Shown: one piece after another, positions 1-9,072 of the stretch
Layout: every line of letters begins with the position of its first letter
How positions within the stretch are numbered: position 1 is the first letter of the stretch
Source: Thioalkalivibrio sp. ALJ21
GTDB taxonomy: Bacteria > Pseudomonadota > Gammaproteobacteria > Ectothiorhodospirales > Ectothiorhodospiraceae
DNA: 64,000 bases
Reading direction: 5' to 3'
Assembly: GCF_000378605.1 (NCBI RefSeq)
Contig: NZ_KB905156.1
Span: forward strand, 663,209 to 727,208
Program-made: the position numbers and the translations under genes
The notes under the pieces: model-generated
Database searches by the model: none
What the model was told of the DNA's origin: nothing
Seen by the model: the letters and a program-made list of their open reading frames with translations, nothing else

Positions 1-2
1 AG

Positions 3-389
3 CACCTGGATGACCTGGCCGAGAGCTTCATGATGAGCGCCTTCCACGGTGGCCAGCTGCGCACAATGAAGGCCCACTACGCGATCGACGCCGGCGACCT
101 GCGAGTGATCCGCCCGCTGGTGTACGTGCGCGAACGCCAGACGCGGGATTTTGCCGAGGCCGCCGGGCTGCCGGTAATCCTGGACAACTGCCCGGCCTGC
201 TTCGCGATGCCCACCCAGCGCGAACACATGAAGAAGTTGCTCGCACAGGAGGAGGCACAGCACCCGCGGCTGTTCCGCAACCTGCGAACGACCCTGAAGC
301 CGTTGATGACCGAGGGCGGGATCCCGCCGCGGATCCCGGCCGACCCACCCGAATCCCGCGATCATGGCCGAACGCCGGCATCTGCGTGA
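3..389 (+). CDS. TtcA-like PP-loop tRNA thiolation protein, C-terminal part
   Basis: Only the last 128 residues are in the window; the reading frame is open from base 3 and the true start lies upstream. The visible part begins HLDDLAES, the usual conserved metal/substrate segment of TtcA-family ATP-pyrophosphatases, followed by the IRPL-YVRER block and a CPAC motif near residue 68 that matches the C-terminal cysteine pair of the family, which ligates an Fe-S cluster. TtcA forms 2-thiocytidine in tRNA; this subgroup (NCPAC then a charged helix) differs from E. coli TtcA, so the exact tRNA target is uncertain. The 3' end overlaps the next gene by 26 bases, suggesting co-translation. Confidence 0.8.
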   Translation, partial: HLDDLAESFMMSAFHGGQLRTMKAHYAIDAGDLRVIRPLVYVRERQTRDFAEAAGLPVILDNCPACFAMPTQREHMKKLLAQEEAQHPRLFRNLRTTLKPLMTEGGIPPRIPADPPESRDHGRTPASA

Positions 390-1269
390 CCGGCTGATCG
401 CCGGCGGTCTGCGCCTGCTCGCCCGCCTCCCGCTGCGCGTTAATCATGCGCTGGGCGGGTTACTTGGCGCGCTGGCCTGGTACTGGCCGACGCGCTCCGC
501 CCGCATCACCCGCCGCAACCTCGAACTCTGTTTCCCGGACAAGGACGCCGCCTGGCGCCGCCGGGTCGGGCGTCGATCGCTGATGGCGATGGGTCGGGCG
601 CTGACCGAGTCCCCCTGGCTCTGGCAGGCCTCACCGCAGACCCTCGCACGACTGGCGGTCGATCCGCCCTGCTACGCCCGCCTGCGTGAACGCGAGGGCG
701 GGCGGGCGCTGTTCCTCTGCGCCCCGCATCTGGGTTCCTGGGAGTTCGCCGGGCTGCAGGCCGCCTGCCACGGGCCGATGGCCACCCTGTACAGCCCGTT
801 CAAGACCCCCGAGATCGACCGCTGGGTGCGCGAGGCCCGCGCCTCGACCGGCGCGACCCTGGCCCCGGCCGACCGCTCCGGGCTGCGCGTGCTGCAGCAG
901 GCACGCGATCGCGGCGAGATCATCGGCATCCTGCCGGATCAAAGCCCGAAGGGCGCCTCCGGTACGCATGCGCCGTTCTTCGGCCACCCGGCGCTGACCA
1001 TGACCCTGCTGCCGCGCCTGCTGCGCGGGCGCGAGGATCATGTGGTGTTCCTGTTCGCCGAGCGCCTGCCGAAGGGGCGCGGGTTTCGCTATCACGAGAT
1101 CGAGGCCGGGCCGGAGGTTGCCGACCGAGACTTCGCCCGCGCTGCCACCGCGATCAATGCCCATGTGGAGACCCTGGTTCGGCGCTGCCCGGAGCAGTAC
1201 AACTGGGCCTACAAGCGCTTCCATCCAGCCCCCGAGGGCCAGCCCAGCCCTTATAGAAGCGCTGAATAA
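364..1269 (+). CDS. LpxL/HtrB-type lipid A acyltransferase
   Basis: A 301-residue protein of the LpxL/LpxM/HtrB family, which adds a secondary acyl chain to lipid A at the inner membrane. The acyltransferase motif HLGSWE (H-x4-E) lies near residue 121, with LPDQ and YNWAYKRF blocks typical of the family further on. There is a basic, partly hydrophobic N-terminus but no clear long membrane anchor. The ATG at 364 sits inside the end of the TtcA-like gene. A small hairpin overlaps the stop codon (arms 1268-1274 and 1278-1284). Which acyl position or chain is used cannot be told from sequence. Confidence 0.88.
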   Translation: MAERRHLRDRLIAGGLRLLARLPLRVNHALGGLLGALAWYWPTRSARITRRNLELCFPDKDAAWRRRVGRRSLMAMGRALTESPWLWQASPQTLARLAVDPPCYARLREREGGRALFLCAPHLGSWEFAGLQAACHGPMATLYSPFKTPEIDRWVREARASTGATLAPADRSGLRVLQQARDRGEIIGILPDQSPKGASGTHAPFFGHPALTMTLLPRLLRGREDHVVFLFAERLPKGRGFRYHEIEAGPEVADRDFARAATAINAHVETLVRRCPEQYNWAYKRFHPAPEGQPSPYRSAE

Positions 1270-1352
1270 AGCCATCTTGGCTTTCGGAGCCGCACGCGGC
1301 GCTGCAACGTTCTGTATGTCTTTGCACGGGCAAAGGGGTTTGCAGCTTGCTT

Positions 1353-1433
1353 CGGAACCAACCACTACGGTGGTCGGTTCCGGCGGCACGTCCCTGTGCC
1401 GCCGGGAAACGCCGATAAATCAGCGTTTCCCGG
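1353..1433. repeat. Cluster of three abutting palindromes between convergent genes
   Basis: Three inverted repeats follow one another: arms 1353-1365 and 1370-1382 (one mismatch), arms 1381-1389 and 1396-1404 (perfect, 9 bp), and arms 1402-1412 and 1423-1433 (perfect, CCGGGAAACGC / GCGTTTCCCGG). The last resembles two head-to-head termini of the GGGAAAC... repeat family seen elsewhere in the window. Apart from these and the glnA terminator, I see nothing coding in 1270-1532. Confidence 0.65.
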
Positions 1434-1462
1434 TCGCTGACAACCGGTCGGGTTCCGAGCAC

Positions 1463-1495
1463 AAAAAAGCCGCCGGACCCGGAGGTCGCGGCGGC
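1463..1495 (-). terminator. Rho-independent terminator of glnA
   Basis: Read on the minus strand, the stem GCCGCC...GGCGGC (1490-1495 pairing with 1469-1474) is followed by six T residues (1463-1468). It lies 37 bases past the glnA stop codon, the expected place for its terminator. Confidence 0.85.
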
Positions 1496-1532
1496 CGGTG
1501 CCTCTGGCCCCTAGGGGCCGGAAGCGGGTGCC

Positions 1533-2942
1533 TTAGAGGCTGTAGTACATGTCGAACTCGACCGGATGGGTGGTCATGCGCATGCGCGTGACTTCTTCCA
1601 TCTTCAGGTCGATGTAGGCATCGATCATGTCGTCGGTGAACACGCCACCCTGGGTCAGGTATTCGCGGTCCTGGTTCAGGGCTTCCAGCGCCTGGTCCAG
1701 CGAATGGCAGACCTGCGGGATGCCCTTTTCCTCTTCCGGCGGCAGGTCGTAGAGGTTCTTGTCCATCGCATCGCCCGGGTGGATCTTGTTCTGGATACCG
1801 TCCAGGCCGGCCATCAGCATCGCGGCAAACGCCAGATACGGGTTGGCGGTGGAGTCCGGGAAGCGCAGCTCGATGCGGCGGGCCTTCGGGCTCATCACGA
1901 ACGGGATGCGCAGCGACGCGGAGCGGTTGCGCGCGGAGTAGGCCAGCATGACCGGCGCCTCGAAGCCCGGCACCAGACGCTTGTAGCTGTTGGTGGACGG
2001 GTTGGTGAAGGCGTTCAGCGAGCGGGCGTGCTTGATGATACCGCCGATGTAGTACAGCGCGGTCTCGGACAGGCCGCCGTACAGGTCACCGGAGAACAGG
2101 TTCTTGCCGTCCTTGGACAGCGACTGGTGCACGTGCATGCCGGAGCCGTTGTCGCCGACGATCGGCTTGGGCATGAAGGTCGCGGTCTTGCCGTGCATGT
2201 GGGCCACGTTCTGCACCACATACTTCAGGATCTGCACCTCGTCAGCCTTCTGGGTCAGCGTCGCGGGGCCGACACCGATCTCGCACTGGCCGGCGGTGGC
2301 CACCTCGTGGTGGTGCACCTCGGTGGTCAGGCCCATCTCGGTCATCACTTCGCACATGGTCGAGCGGATGTCGTGCAGGCTGTCGACCGGCGGCACCGGG
2401 AAGTAGCCACCCTTCACGCCCGGGCGGTGCCCGATGTTGCCGTCTTCGTAGACGCGCTCGGAATTCCAGGAGGCCTCGGAGGAGTCCACGCGGCAGTAGG
2501 AGCCGGAGAGGTCCGAGCCCCATTTCACGTCGTCGAACACGAAGAATTCGTTTTCCGGCCCGAACAGCGCGGTGTCGGCGATGCCGGTGCTCTGCAGATA
2601 GGCCTCGGCACGACGCGCCAGGGAGCGCGGGCAGCGGTCGTAGCCCTGCATGGTGGCCGGCTCGACCACATCGCAGCGGATGTTCATGGTCATGTCTTCG
2701 AAGAACGGATCGATGACCGCGGATTCCGCGTCCGGCATCAGGATCATGTCGGACTCGTTGATGCCCTTCCAGCCGGAGATCGACGACCCGTCGAACATCT
2801 TGCCTTCCTCGAAAGACTCTTCGTCGAGGTCATGGGCCGGAACGGTTACATGCTGTTCCTTGCCCTTGGAGTCGGTGAAGCGGAAGTCGACAAAACGGAC
2901 TTCCTTTTCCTGGATCTGCTTCAGCACGTCGGCTGCGGACAT
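1533..2942 (-). CDS. glnA: Glutamine synthetase, type I
   Basis: A 469-residue GSI that condenses glutamate and ammonia to glutamine using ATP. The beta-grasp N-domain (about 15-97) with MFDGSSI and the catalytic C-domain ([29 protein letters not shown]-like and [12 protein letters not shown]-like blocks) are intact. Tyr398 in NLYDLPPEE corresponds to the adenylylation site of GSI-beta enzymes, so GlnE control is likely. ATG at 2942 is preceded by AGGAGACTCCC. The gene is monocistronic by layout, with its own terminator and a sigma-54 promoter plus NtrC sites upstream; no glnL/glnG follows within the window. Confidence 0.98.
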   Translation of the reverse strand: MSAADVLKQIQEKEVRFVDFRFTDSKGKEQHVTVPAHDLDEESFEEGKMFDGSSISGWKGINESDMILMPDAESAVIDPFFEDMTMNIRCDVVEPATMQGYDRCPRSLARRAEAYLQSTGIADTALFGPENEFFVFDDVKWGSDLSGSYCRVDSSEASWNSERVYEDGNIGHRPGVKGGYFPVPPVDSLHDIRSTMCEVMTEMGLTTEVHHHEVATAGQCEIGVGPATLTQKADEVQILKYVVQNVAHMHGKTATFMPKPIVGDNGSGMHVHQSLSKDGKNLFSGDLYGGLSETALYYIGGIIKHARSLNAFTNPSTNSYKRLVPGFEAPVMLAYSARNRSASLRIPFVMSPKARRIELRFPDSTANPYLAFAAMLMAGLDGIQNKIHPGDAMDKNLYDLPPEEEKGIPQVCHSLDQALEALNQDREYLTQGGVFTDDMIDAYIDLKMEEVTRMRMTTHPVEFDMYYSL

Positions 2943-3020
2943 GGGAGTCTCCTTAGGTTTGCTCTTGGTCTTTGGGATCGCCGCGCCGATTCGAGCCCGG
3001 CCGGCGTTGAGTCGGTTCTA

Positions 3021-3036
3021 TGCAGGCATCATGCCA
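3021..3036 (-). promoter_or_regulatory. Sigma-54 (-24/-12) promoter of glnA
   Basis: Reverse-strand sequence TGGCATGATGCCTGCA matches the RpoN consensus TGGCACG-N4-TTGCA with correct GG-to-GC spacing. It would start transcription near 3010, about 68 bases before the glnA ATG. Three upstream NtrC-like dyads support it. Confidence 0.8.
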
Positions 3037-3099
3037 GCTCGTTCGATTGGCCCTGTGACGGTCGTTCAGGACTCATCAGGTCAGTACCACGCGGCGGTC

Positions 3100-3168
3100 T
3101 GCACAATATCAGTGCGCCATCGGCACCACAGTAGTGCATCAACTCTTTTGTTGCACGCCAGTGGTGCA
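3100..3168 (-). promoter_or_regulatory. Three NtrC-like enhancer sites for glnA
   Basis: Three 17-bp dyads resemble the NtrC consensus TGCACC-N5-GGTGCA: 3152-3168 (TGCACGCCAGTGGTGCA), 3122-3138 (GGCACCACAGTAGTGCA) and a weaker one at 3100-3116 (TGCACAATATCAGTGCG). The two best are centred 30 bp apart, about three helical turns, and lie roughly 120 and 150 bases upstream of the predicted start, the classical enhancer geometry. The distal site is inside the 3' end of the neighbouring CDF transporter gene. Confidence 0.78.
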
Positions 3169-4413
3169 TGGGCGATAGAGGATCTTCACCTCACCCAGCC
3201 GGTCCTTCAGTCGCGGATGGCCCTGCAGCGACTGTGACAGGCCCTCGCCCCGCGCGTTCAGGTCCTCGGGCGTGCATGCCCCGTCAAGGCGCAGCGTCAG
3301 GGTCAGGTGGATGCGCCCGTTCAGATAGTGCATGGAGAGCTGCTCCAGGCGATCCAGTTCCGGGGTGTCCGCCCAGGCCTCGCGCACCGCCTCGGCGACC
3401 TCCGGGCGCAGGGGCAGGTTCGAGCTTCGGGCCTGATCTTCATCGTTTTCCGGATCCACATGAACCGTAAAATCTCGCAGCCGCTCATGGCGCTGGGTGA
3501 CGGCCCAGTACACCGCATCGGCAATCCGGTGTCCCTCGGACACCGAAATCATCGGGGCCACCTGGATATGCACATCGGCGACCACGTCGTTGCCGTGCCG
3601 CCGCGTACGCAGCATGTGCGCGTCCTTTACCCCGGGCACTTCCATGATCGTGCGGTGGATGTGCGCGACATCCTCCGGATCCAGTGCCGTGTCAATCAGT
3701 TCGGCGGCGCTGCGCACGATCAGGCGCCCGGCGATATGCAGGATGAACAGGGCAACGATCAGCGCCGCCAGGGCATCCGCCCATGGGAAGCCCGCAACCG
3801 CCGCCCCGACTCCGACCAGCACGAACAGCGAGGAGATCGCATCCGTGCGGTGGTGCCAGGCATTCGCATCCAGCATACGCGAGCCGATCCGTTTCGCGAC
3901 CCGATGGGTGTACTGATAAAGCCCTTCCTTGGCCACCAGCGTCAGCACCGCAAAGGCGAGCGCGGCCGGCGCCGGTCCTGCGGTCGCGGAGTCGGTATCC
4001 ACCAGCCGCTGTCCGGCGGCCCAGGCGATCCCGAGCCCGGCCAGCGCCAGGAACACGCCAACGACCACGGTAGCCAGGGTCTCGATGCGCCCGTGTCCGT
4101 ACGGGTGGTCGTGGTCGGGCGAGGCGGCGGCTTTGCGCGCTGCGAACAGCACCACACCATCGGTGATCAGGTCGGACAGGGTGTGCACGCCGTCGGCGAT
4201 CAGAGCCTGCGAGTTCAGCAGCCATCCGCTCAGCAGTTGCGCCAGGGCGAGAAAGGCATTCACCACCGCACCCACGACCGTTACCCGGCGCGTGGCGCGG
4301 TAGCGCCGGCCGTTTTCGGGCGAGATCGTGGACTCGGGGTTGGCGCGGGGGTCGCTCAGGGCGTCTCTCCCGGACAGGGGCAGACCCTCAGTATGGCCGC
4401 GCGCCCGTGGCAC
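3139..4413 (-). CDS. CDF-family cation efflux transporter
   Basis: A cation diffusion facilitator that exports divalent metal (Zn, Co, Fe or Mn) in exchange for protons. After a short hydrophilic N-terminus come the TM helices, with HTLSDLITD (TM2 site) and the HDHPYGHGR loop, then [12 protein letters not shown] (TM5 site), giving the HxxxD pairs that form the metal site. Two cytoplasmic ferredoxin-like domains follow (about residues 235-410), one more than in minimal family members. The start is uncertain: GTG at 4413 (424 aa) is used here; GTG at 4446 falls inside a repeat terminus, and no ATG precedes TM1. Metal specificity cannot be assigned. Confidence 0.85.
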   Translation of the reverse strand: MPRARGHTEGLPLSGRDALSDPRANPESTISPENGRRYRATRRVTVVGAVVNAFLALAQLLSGWLLNSQALIADGVHTLSDLITDGVVLFAARKAAASPDHDHPYGHGRIETLATVVVGVFLALAGLGIAWAAGQRLVDTDSATAGPAPAALAFAVLTLVAKEGLYQYTHRVAKRIGSRMLDANAWHHRTDAISSLFVLVGVGAAVAGFPWADALAALIVALFILHIAGRLIVRSAAELIDTALDPEDVAHIHRTIMEVPGVKDAHMLRTRRHGNDVVADVHIQVAPMISVSEGHRIADAVYWAVTQRHERLRDFTVHVDPENDEDQARSSNLPLRPEVAEAVREAWADTPELDRLEQLSMHYLNGRIHLTLTLRLDGACTPEDLNARGEGLSQSLQGHPRLKDRLGEVKILYRPCTTGVQQKS

Positions 4414-4422
4414 GCAACACCC

Positions 4423-4455
4423 AGGGAAACACGGATCAACGTACACACTCGCTGG
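4423..4455 (+). repeat. Solo left terminus of the GGGAAAC element family
   Basis: About 33 bp reading AGGGAAACACGGATCAACGT followed by ACACACTCGCTGG, closely matching the left end of the full element at 17310. No matching right end or interior is present nearby. It sits upstream of glyQ and overlaps the ambiguous 5' end of the CDF gene on the other strand. Confidence 0.7.
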
Positions 4456-4517
4456 CGGTGGCCGCGGCCGGAGCCCGGCCGATATACTGTTCGCTTTGCC
4501 CTGACCCGGGATTCCGC

Positions 4518-5462
4518 ATGGCGCACGAACGCACCCCGTCCAGCAGCAGCCCCACCTTCCAGGACCTGATCCGTCGCTTGCAGGACTACTGGAACGACCA
4601 CGGCTGCGTGGTCCTGCAGCCCTACGACATGGAAATGGGGGCCGGCACCTTCCATCCGGCGACCTTCCTGCGCTCCATCGGGCCGGAGCCGTGGCGCGCG
4701 GCCTACGTGCAGCCCAGCCGCCGTCCCACCGACGGGCGCTATGGCGACAACCCCAACCGCCTGCAGCACTACTACCAGTTCCAGGTGCTGCTGAAGCCGT
4801 CGCCGCCGGACATCCAGGAGCTCTACCTCGGCTCCCTGGAGGCGCTGGGCTTCGACACGCTCACCCACGATGTGCGCTTCGTCGAGGACAACTGGGAATC
4901 CCCGACCCTCGGCGCCTGGGGCCTCGGCTGGGAGGTCTGGCTGAACGGCATGGAGGTCACCCAGTTCACCTACTTCCAGCAGGTCGGCGGGCTGGACTGC
5001 CACCCGGTGTCCGGCGAGATCACCTACGGCCTGGAGCGCCTGGCGATGTACCTGCAGGGCGTGGAGAGCGTGTTCGACCTGGTGTGGACCGTTGGTCCCG
5101 ACGGCCGCCCGGTGACCTACGGCGACGTCTACCACCAGAACGAGGTGGAGCAGTCCACCTACAACTTCGAGCATGCCGACCGCGACGCCCTGTTCGCCGC
5201 CTTCGACCAGCATGCGAACGAGAGCGACCGCATGATCGAGCTGGGCCTGCCGCTGCCGGCCTACGAACAGATGCTGCGCGCCTCGCACAGCTTCAACCTG
5301 CTGGATGCCCGCGGCGCGATCTCGGTCACCGAGCGCCAGCGCTACATCCTGCGCGTACGCGAGCTGTCGCGAAACGTCGCCCAGAAGTACTACGAGTCGC
5401 GCGAGGCCCTGGGCTTCCCGCTGTGCGCCGACGACGATGCGAACAAGCCCGACGCCGCCTGA
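4518..5462 (+). CDS. glyQ: Glycyl-tRNA synthetase alpha subunit
   Basis: A 314-residue alpha subunit of the alpha2-beta2 bacterial glycyl-tRNA synthetase, holding the class II catalytic core for glycine activation. [44 protein letters not shown] and [19 protein letters not shown] are hallmark blocks. ATG at 4518 is chosen because homology begins there; the longer open frame from 4407 crosses a repeat terminus and a TATACT -10-like box (4483-4488). glyS follows after 61 bases, so the two subunits are probably co-transcribed. Confidence 0.97.
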   Translation: MAHERTPSSSSPTFQDLIRRLQDYWNDHGCVVLQPYDMEMGAGTFHPATFLRSIGPEPWRAAYVQPSRRPTDGRYGDNPNRLQHYYQFQVLLKPSPPDIQELYLGSLEALGFDTLTHDVRFVEDNWESPTLGAWGLGWEVWLNGMEVTQFTYFQQVGGLDCHPVSGEITYGLERLAMYLQGVESVFDLVWTVGPDGRPVTYGDVYHQNEVEQSTYNFEHADRDALFAAFDQHANESDRMIELGLPLPAYEQMLRASHSFNLLDARGAISVTERQRYILRVRELSRNVAQKYYESREALGFPLCADDDANKPDAA

Positions 5463-5523
5463 ACCTATTTTCCGGACCGCGTGCCCTTGCGCGCGGTCGT
5501 GATGGACCCGAACTGGACCCGAC

Positions 5524-7605
5524 ATGGCTGAAGCCCGTGAACTGCTGATCGAACTGGGCACCGAGGAGCTGCCCCCCACCGCCCTGTCCCGGCTGCGTGA
5601 CGCCCTGGCCGACGGCCTGGCCACCCGCCTGCGCGAGGCCGGGCTGGAGCCGGGCGTGCCCGAGACCTTCGCCACCCCGCGCCGGCTGGCGGTGCTGTTC
5701 CCGGACGTTCCGGGGCAGCAGCCGGACCAGTTGCAGGAGCGTCGCGGCCCGGCTGTGGCCGCCGCCTTCGATGACGCCGGCGAGCCGACCAAGGCGGTGC
5801 TGGGCTTTGCCCGCTCCTGCGGCGTGGAGGTCGAGCGCCTGGAGCGCGAGACCACCGACAAGGGCGAATACCTCGTGTTCCGCCAGATGCAGCCGGGCCG
5901 CGCCCTCGGCGAGCTGCTGCCGGAGATGCTGGAGGCCGCGCTCGAAGCCCTGCCCACGCCCAAGCGCATGCGCTGGGGCAGCAGCCGCACCGAATTCGTG
6001 CGCCCCGCGCACTGGCTGGTGGTCCTGCACGGGACCGAGGTTCTGGAGATGACGGTGCTGGAACAGACTGCAGGCCGGGCCACGCATGGCCACCGCTTCC
6101 ACCAGCCCGGCGCGCTGGAACTGAAGCGCGGGAACGACTACGCCGAGCGGCTGCGCAGCCCCGGCTTTGTCGAGCCGTCGTTCGAGGCGCGGCGCGAGAA
6201 CATCCTCGCGCAGGTGCACGAACAGGCCAAGGCCCTGGGCGGGCGCGCACTGGTGGATGCCGACCTGCTGGACGAGGTCACCGCACTGGTGGAGTGGCCG
6301 GTGGCCCTGACCGGCGGCTTCGACCCGCGTTTCCTGGATGTCCCGCAGGAGGCGTTGATCTCCACCATGCAGGACAACCAGAAATACTTTCCGGTGGTCG
6401 ACGAGGCCGGGCGCATGCAACCGCACTTCATCGTGATCAGCAATATCGAGTCGCGCGACCCGCACGCGGTGCGCGACGGCAACGAGCGCGTGCTGCGCCC
6501 GCGCTTCGCCGATGCCGAGTTCTTCTGGCAGCAGGACCGCAAGAAGCGCCTGGAGGAACGACTGGATGCGCTGGACTCCGTGGTGTTCGAGAAGCGCCTG
6601 GGCACGTTGCGCGACAAGTCCGTGCGGCTGGAGGCCCTGATGCAGTGCCTGGCCGGCCTGATGGGTCTGGATGCCGGGCTGGCCGCGCGCGCCGCGCGCC
6701 TGGCCAAGTGCGATCTGGTGACCCAGATGGTGTTCGAGTTCACCGAGCTGCAGGGCACGATGGGCCGCTACTACGCCCTGCACGACCGCGAGCACGAAGC
6801 GGTTGCGGCCGCGATCGAACAGCACTACTGGCCACGTCAGTCCGGCTCCGAACTGCCGGATGTCCCGCTGGCCCAGGCCCTGGCGCTGGCGGACCGACTG
6901 GACACGCTGGTCGGGATCTTCGCGATCGGCAAGCAGCCCACGGGCACCAAAGACCCGTTCGCCCTGCGCCGCGCCGCGCTGGGACTGGTGCGCATCCTGG
7001 TCGAGCGCGAACTGCCGCTGGCGCTGACCCCGCTGTTGCAGGCCGCGGCCGAGCCGATCCGCGAACGGGTGCCGGAGGCCGACCAGGCGGTGGAACCGGT
7101 CCGCGAATACATCCTGGAGCGCCTGCGCGGCTACCTGCTGGAGCAGGGTCAGGCACACGAGACCATCGAGGCGGTGGCCGCGGTCGCGCCCGATACCCCG
7201 CTGGACTTCGTCCGCCGTGTACGCGCGGTCAGCCTGTTCCGCGAGCGTCCCGAGGCCGAGGCCCTGGCCGCTGCGAACAAGCGCATCCACAACCTGCTGC
7301 GCAAGGCCGGCGAGGAGGCCGAGGCCGACCTTGATCCCGAGGCCCTGGCGCTGGACGAGGAACGCCAGCTCTACCAGGGCTTGCAGGCGGTGCGTCCCGG
7401 CGTCGAGCAGGCGGTGGCCGATGGCGATTACCTGCACGCCCTGGGCGAGCTGGCGGGCCTGCGGGATCGCGTCGATACCTTTTTCGACCAGGTGATGGTG
7501 ATGGCCGAGGATGCCGCCGAGCGGCGCAACCGCCTGGCGCTGCTGCGCGAGCTGCGCCGCGCGTTCGAGACCGTGGCCGACATCGGCCGCCTGGCCACGG
7601 GATAG
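5524..7605 (+). CDS. glyS: Glycyl-tRNA synthetase beta subunit
   Basis: A 693-residue beta subunit, the usual length, beginning LLIELGTEELPP as in other GlyS proteins. It supplies tRNA recognition and HD-like and anticodon-binding domains; the C-terminal half ends with the KRIHNLLRKA and FFDQVMVMAED blocks (about 582-660). It lies downstream of glyQ and nine bases upstream of plsC, forming one operon. Many gammaproteobacteria have gmhB between glyS and plsC; it is absent here. Confidence 0.97.
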   Translation: MAEARELLIELGTEELPPTALSRLRDALADGLATRLREAGLEPGVPETFATPRRLAVLFPDVPGQQPDQLQERRGPAVAAAFDDAGEPTKAVLGFARSCGVEVERLERETTDKGEYLVFRQMQPGRALGELLPEMLEAALEALPTPKRMRWGSSRTEFVRPAHWLVVLHGTEVLEMTVLEQTAGRATHGHRFHQPGALELKRGNDYAERLRSPGFVEPSFEARRENILAQVHEQAKALGGRALVDADLLDEVTALVEWPVALTGGFDPRFLDVPQEALISTMQDNQKYFPVVDEAGRMQPHFIVISNIESRDPHAVRDGNERVLRPRFADAEFFWQQDRKKRLEERLDALDSVVFEKRLGTLRDKSVRLEALMQCLAGLMGLDAGLAARAARLAKCDLVTQMVFEFTELQGTMGRYYALHDREHEAVAAAIEQHYWPRQSGSELPDVPLAQALALADRLDTLVGIFAIGKQPTGTKDPFALRRAALGLVRILVERELPLALTPLLQAAAEPIRERVPEADQAVEPVREYILERLRGYLLEQGQAHETIEAVAAVAPDTPLDFVRRVRAVSLFRERPEAEALAAANKRIHNLLRKAGEEAEADLDPEALALDEERQLYQGLQAVRPGVEQAVADGDYLHALGELAGLRDRVDTFFDQVMVMAEDAAERRNRLALLRELRRAFETVADIGRLATG

Positions 7606-7614
7606 CACCGCCGC

Positions 7615-8370
7615 ATGCTCCCCCTGATCCGTGGCCTGCTGTTCCAGGTGGGGTTCATCGGCTCCACGCTGGTGTTCGGCCTGCTGGTCCCGCCGCTGAT
7701 CTGGCCACTTTCGCGCCCGGCGCGCTACCGCGTCCTGACCCAGTGGGGGCGCTTCAACGTCTGGTGGCTGCGCATCACCTGCGGCGTGGACTACCGGGTG
7801 CGCGGCGCCGAGCACATCGACCCCTCGCGGCCGCATGTGGTGCTGTCCAAGCACCAGTCCGCCTGGGAGACGGTCGCTTTTGTGGCGATCTTTCCGATGC
7901 AGACCTGGGTGCTCAAGCGCGAGCTGATGCGCATCCCCCTGTTCGGCTGGACGCTGTCCATGCTGGACCCGGTCCCGATCGACCGCGAGGCCGGGCGCCA
8001 GGCCCTGGAGAACCTGGTCGCGGAGGGCCAGCAGCGCCTGGACCAGGGCCGCTGGGTGATCGTCTTCCCAGAGGGGACGCGCGTGGCCCCGGGCGAGCAC
8101 GGGCGTTACCGCCAGGGCGGCGCGATACTGGCCGCGCGTACCGGCTATCCGGTGCTGCCGGTGGCGCTGAACAGCGGCAGTTTCTGGCCGAAAAAGGGCC
8201 TCCGGCGCTACCCCGGCACCATCGAGGTGGTGGTCGGCCCACCGATCGAGACCGCCGGGCGCAAGCCGGTCGAGGTGCTAAGCGAAGCCGAGGAATGGAT
8301 CGAGACCGCCATGGCCGGGATCGAGCCGCGTCCCGCCAAACCGTCATCGGAGGAGTCGCATGGCCAGTGA
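7615..8370 (+). CDS. plsC: 1-acyl-sn-glycerol-3-phosphate acyltransferase
   Basis: A 251-residue membrane acyltransferase of the PlsC family that converts lysophosphatidic acid to phosphatidic acid. A hydrophobic N-terminal helix (about 6-32) anchors it. Motif I is KHQSAWET (an H-x4-E variant of H-x4-D, seen in this gammaproteobacterial subgroup) and motif III is FPEGTR. PVALNSG and GPPIET blocks follow. It starts nine bases after glyS and its end overlaps the next gene by 11 bases. Confidence 0.92.
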   Translation: MLPLIRGLLFQVGFIGSTLVFGLLVPPLIWPLSRPARYRVLTQWGRFNVWWLRITCGVDYRVRGAEHIDPSRPHVVLSKHQSAWETVAFVAIFPMQTWVLKRELMRIPLFGWTLSMLDPVPIDREAGRQALENLVAEGQQRLDQGRWVIVFPEGTRVAPGEHGRYRQGGAILAARTGYPVLPVALNSGSFWPKKGLRRYPGTIEVVVGPPIETAGRKPVEVLSEAEEWIETAMAGIEPRPAKPSSEESHGQ

Positions 8371-9001
8371 ACCGCTGATTGGCGCCGCGCTGGTCGAGTT
8401 GCGCGATCGCAGCATCTACCGCGTGGGCGACTCGGACCCGGCCGTCTGGCTGATCGACGACCGCGAGCTGGGGGGTGTGCTGGTCAACGCCCCGGCCTAC
8501 TCCGAAGCCTTGCTGGCGGCGATTCGGGCGATCACCAAGCCCGCCTACCTGTTCCTGCCCAGCCGCCATGGGGCGCAGGATCTGGAGGCCTGGCGTCAGG
8601 CCGGCCTCGAGACCCTGGCGTTCGAGGCCGAGGCACCGGCGATCCGGGCCGGCGGTGGCGAGATCGACATCGCCTTCAACCGTAAGCAGCGCCTGTCGCG
8701 CACCATCGATTTCCTGCCGATGGCCGGGGTGACCGAGGGCACCTGTGCCCTGCGGCTGAAGAACCTGCCGGGGGTCGTGTTCTTCGGGCCCGCGCTGGCA
8801 CCGGGGGCGGATGGCTGGCCCACGCTGATCCAGACGCCGGAGGATCACTCCTTCGAGGCGCGCCTGTTCGGCGCCCTGGGTGTGAAGGACCTGAAGTTCG
8901 CCTATGCCTTCTGCGACCGCTTCGACCCGGCCAGCACGCAGTACGGCCCGGACGCCGACCAGCACATCCAGGCCCGCATCGAGGCCGTGTTCGACGAATA
9001 G
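8360..9001 (+). CDS. Conserved hypothetical protein, possibly degenerate MBL fold
   Basis: A 213-residue soluble protein whose function I do not recognise. The order of elements (a strand ending LIDD, a helix after NAP, a strand FLPSRHG followed by D, then FFGPAL) is loosely reminiscent of a metallo-beta-lactamase fold, but the HxHxDH metal motif is missing; SRHGAQD stands in its place. No signal peptide or membrane segment is seen. ATG at 8360 overlaps plsC by 11 bases and has GGAGGAG upstream, so it is translated with the glyQ-glyS-plsC operon. Confidence 0.75.
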   Translation: MASEPLIGAALVELRDRSIYRVGDSDPAVWLIDDRELGGVLVNAPAYSEALLAAIRAITKPAYLFLPSRHGAQDLEAWRQAGLETLAFEAEAPAIRAGGGEIDIAFNRKQRLSRTIDFLPMAGVTEGTCALRLKNLPGVVFFGPALAPGADGWPTLIQTPEDHSFEARLFGALGVKDLKFAYAFCDRFDPASTQYGPDADQHIQARIEAVFDE

Positions 9002-9027
9002 CAGTACCGCTGGGGGAGCCCCTCGGT

Positions 9028-9060
9028 GATTGCCGCGGCGCTTTGCGCCTCGCAATGACG
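9028..9060. repeat. Dispersed GATTGCCGC...GCAATGAC palindromic repeat
   Basis: The sequence starts GATTGCCGCGGCG and ends CGCAATGACG. It matches the common short palindromic repeat CGTCATTGCGAGG...GCGGCAATC found between genes in many proteobacteria. It fills the gap between the convergent hypothetical gene and tcdA and could act as a bidirectional transcription stop. Confidence 0.7.
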
Positions 9061-9072
9061 GGGCTGGGCGAG

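Noticed and set aside
3139-4446. CDF transporter starting at GTG 4446
   Set aside because: The first codons fall within a repeat terminus and give [11 protein letters not shown], unlike the family; a later start is more likely.
5326-8100. A 924-codon open frame on the minus strand
   Set aside because: It lies antisense to glyS and plsC, which have clear family motifs; its composition (His, Gln, Val rich) is typical of shadow frames in GC-rich DNA.
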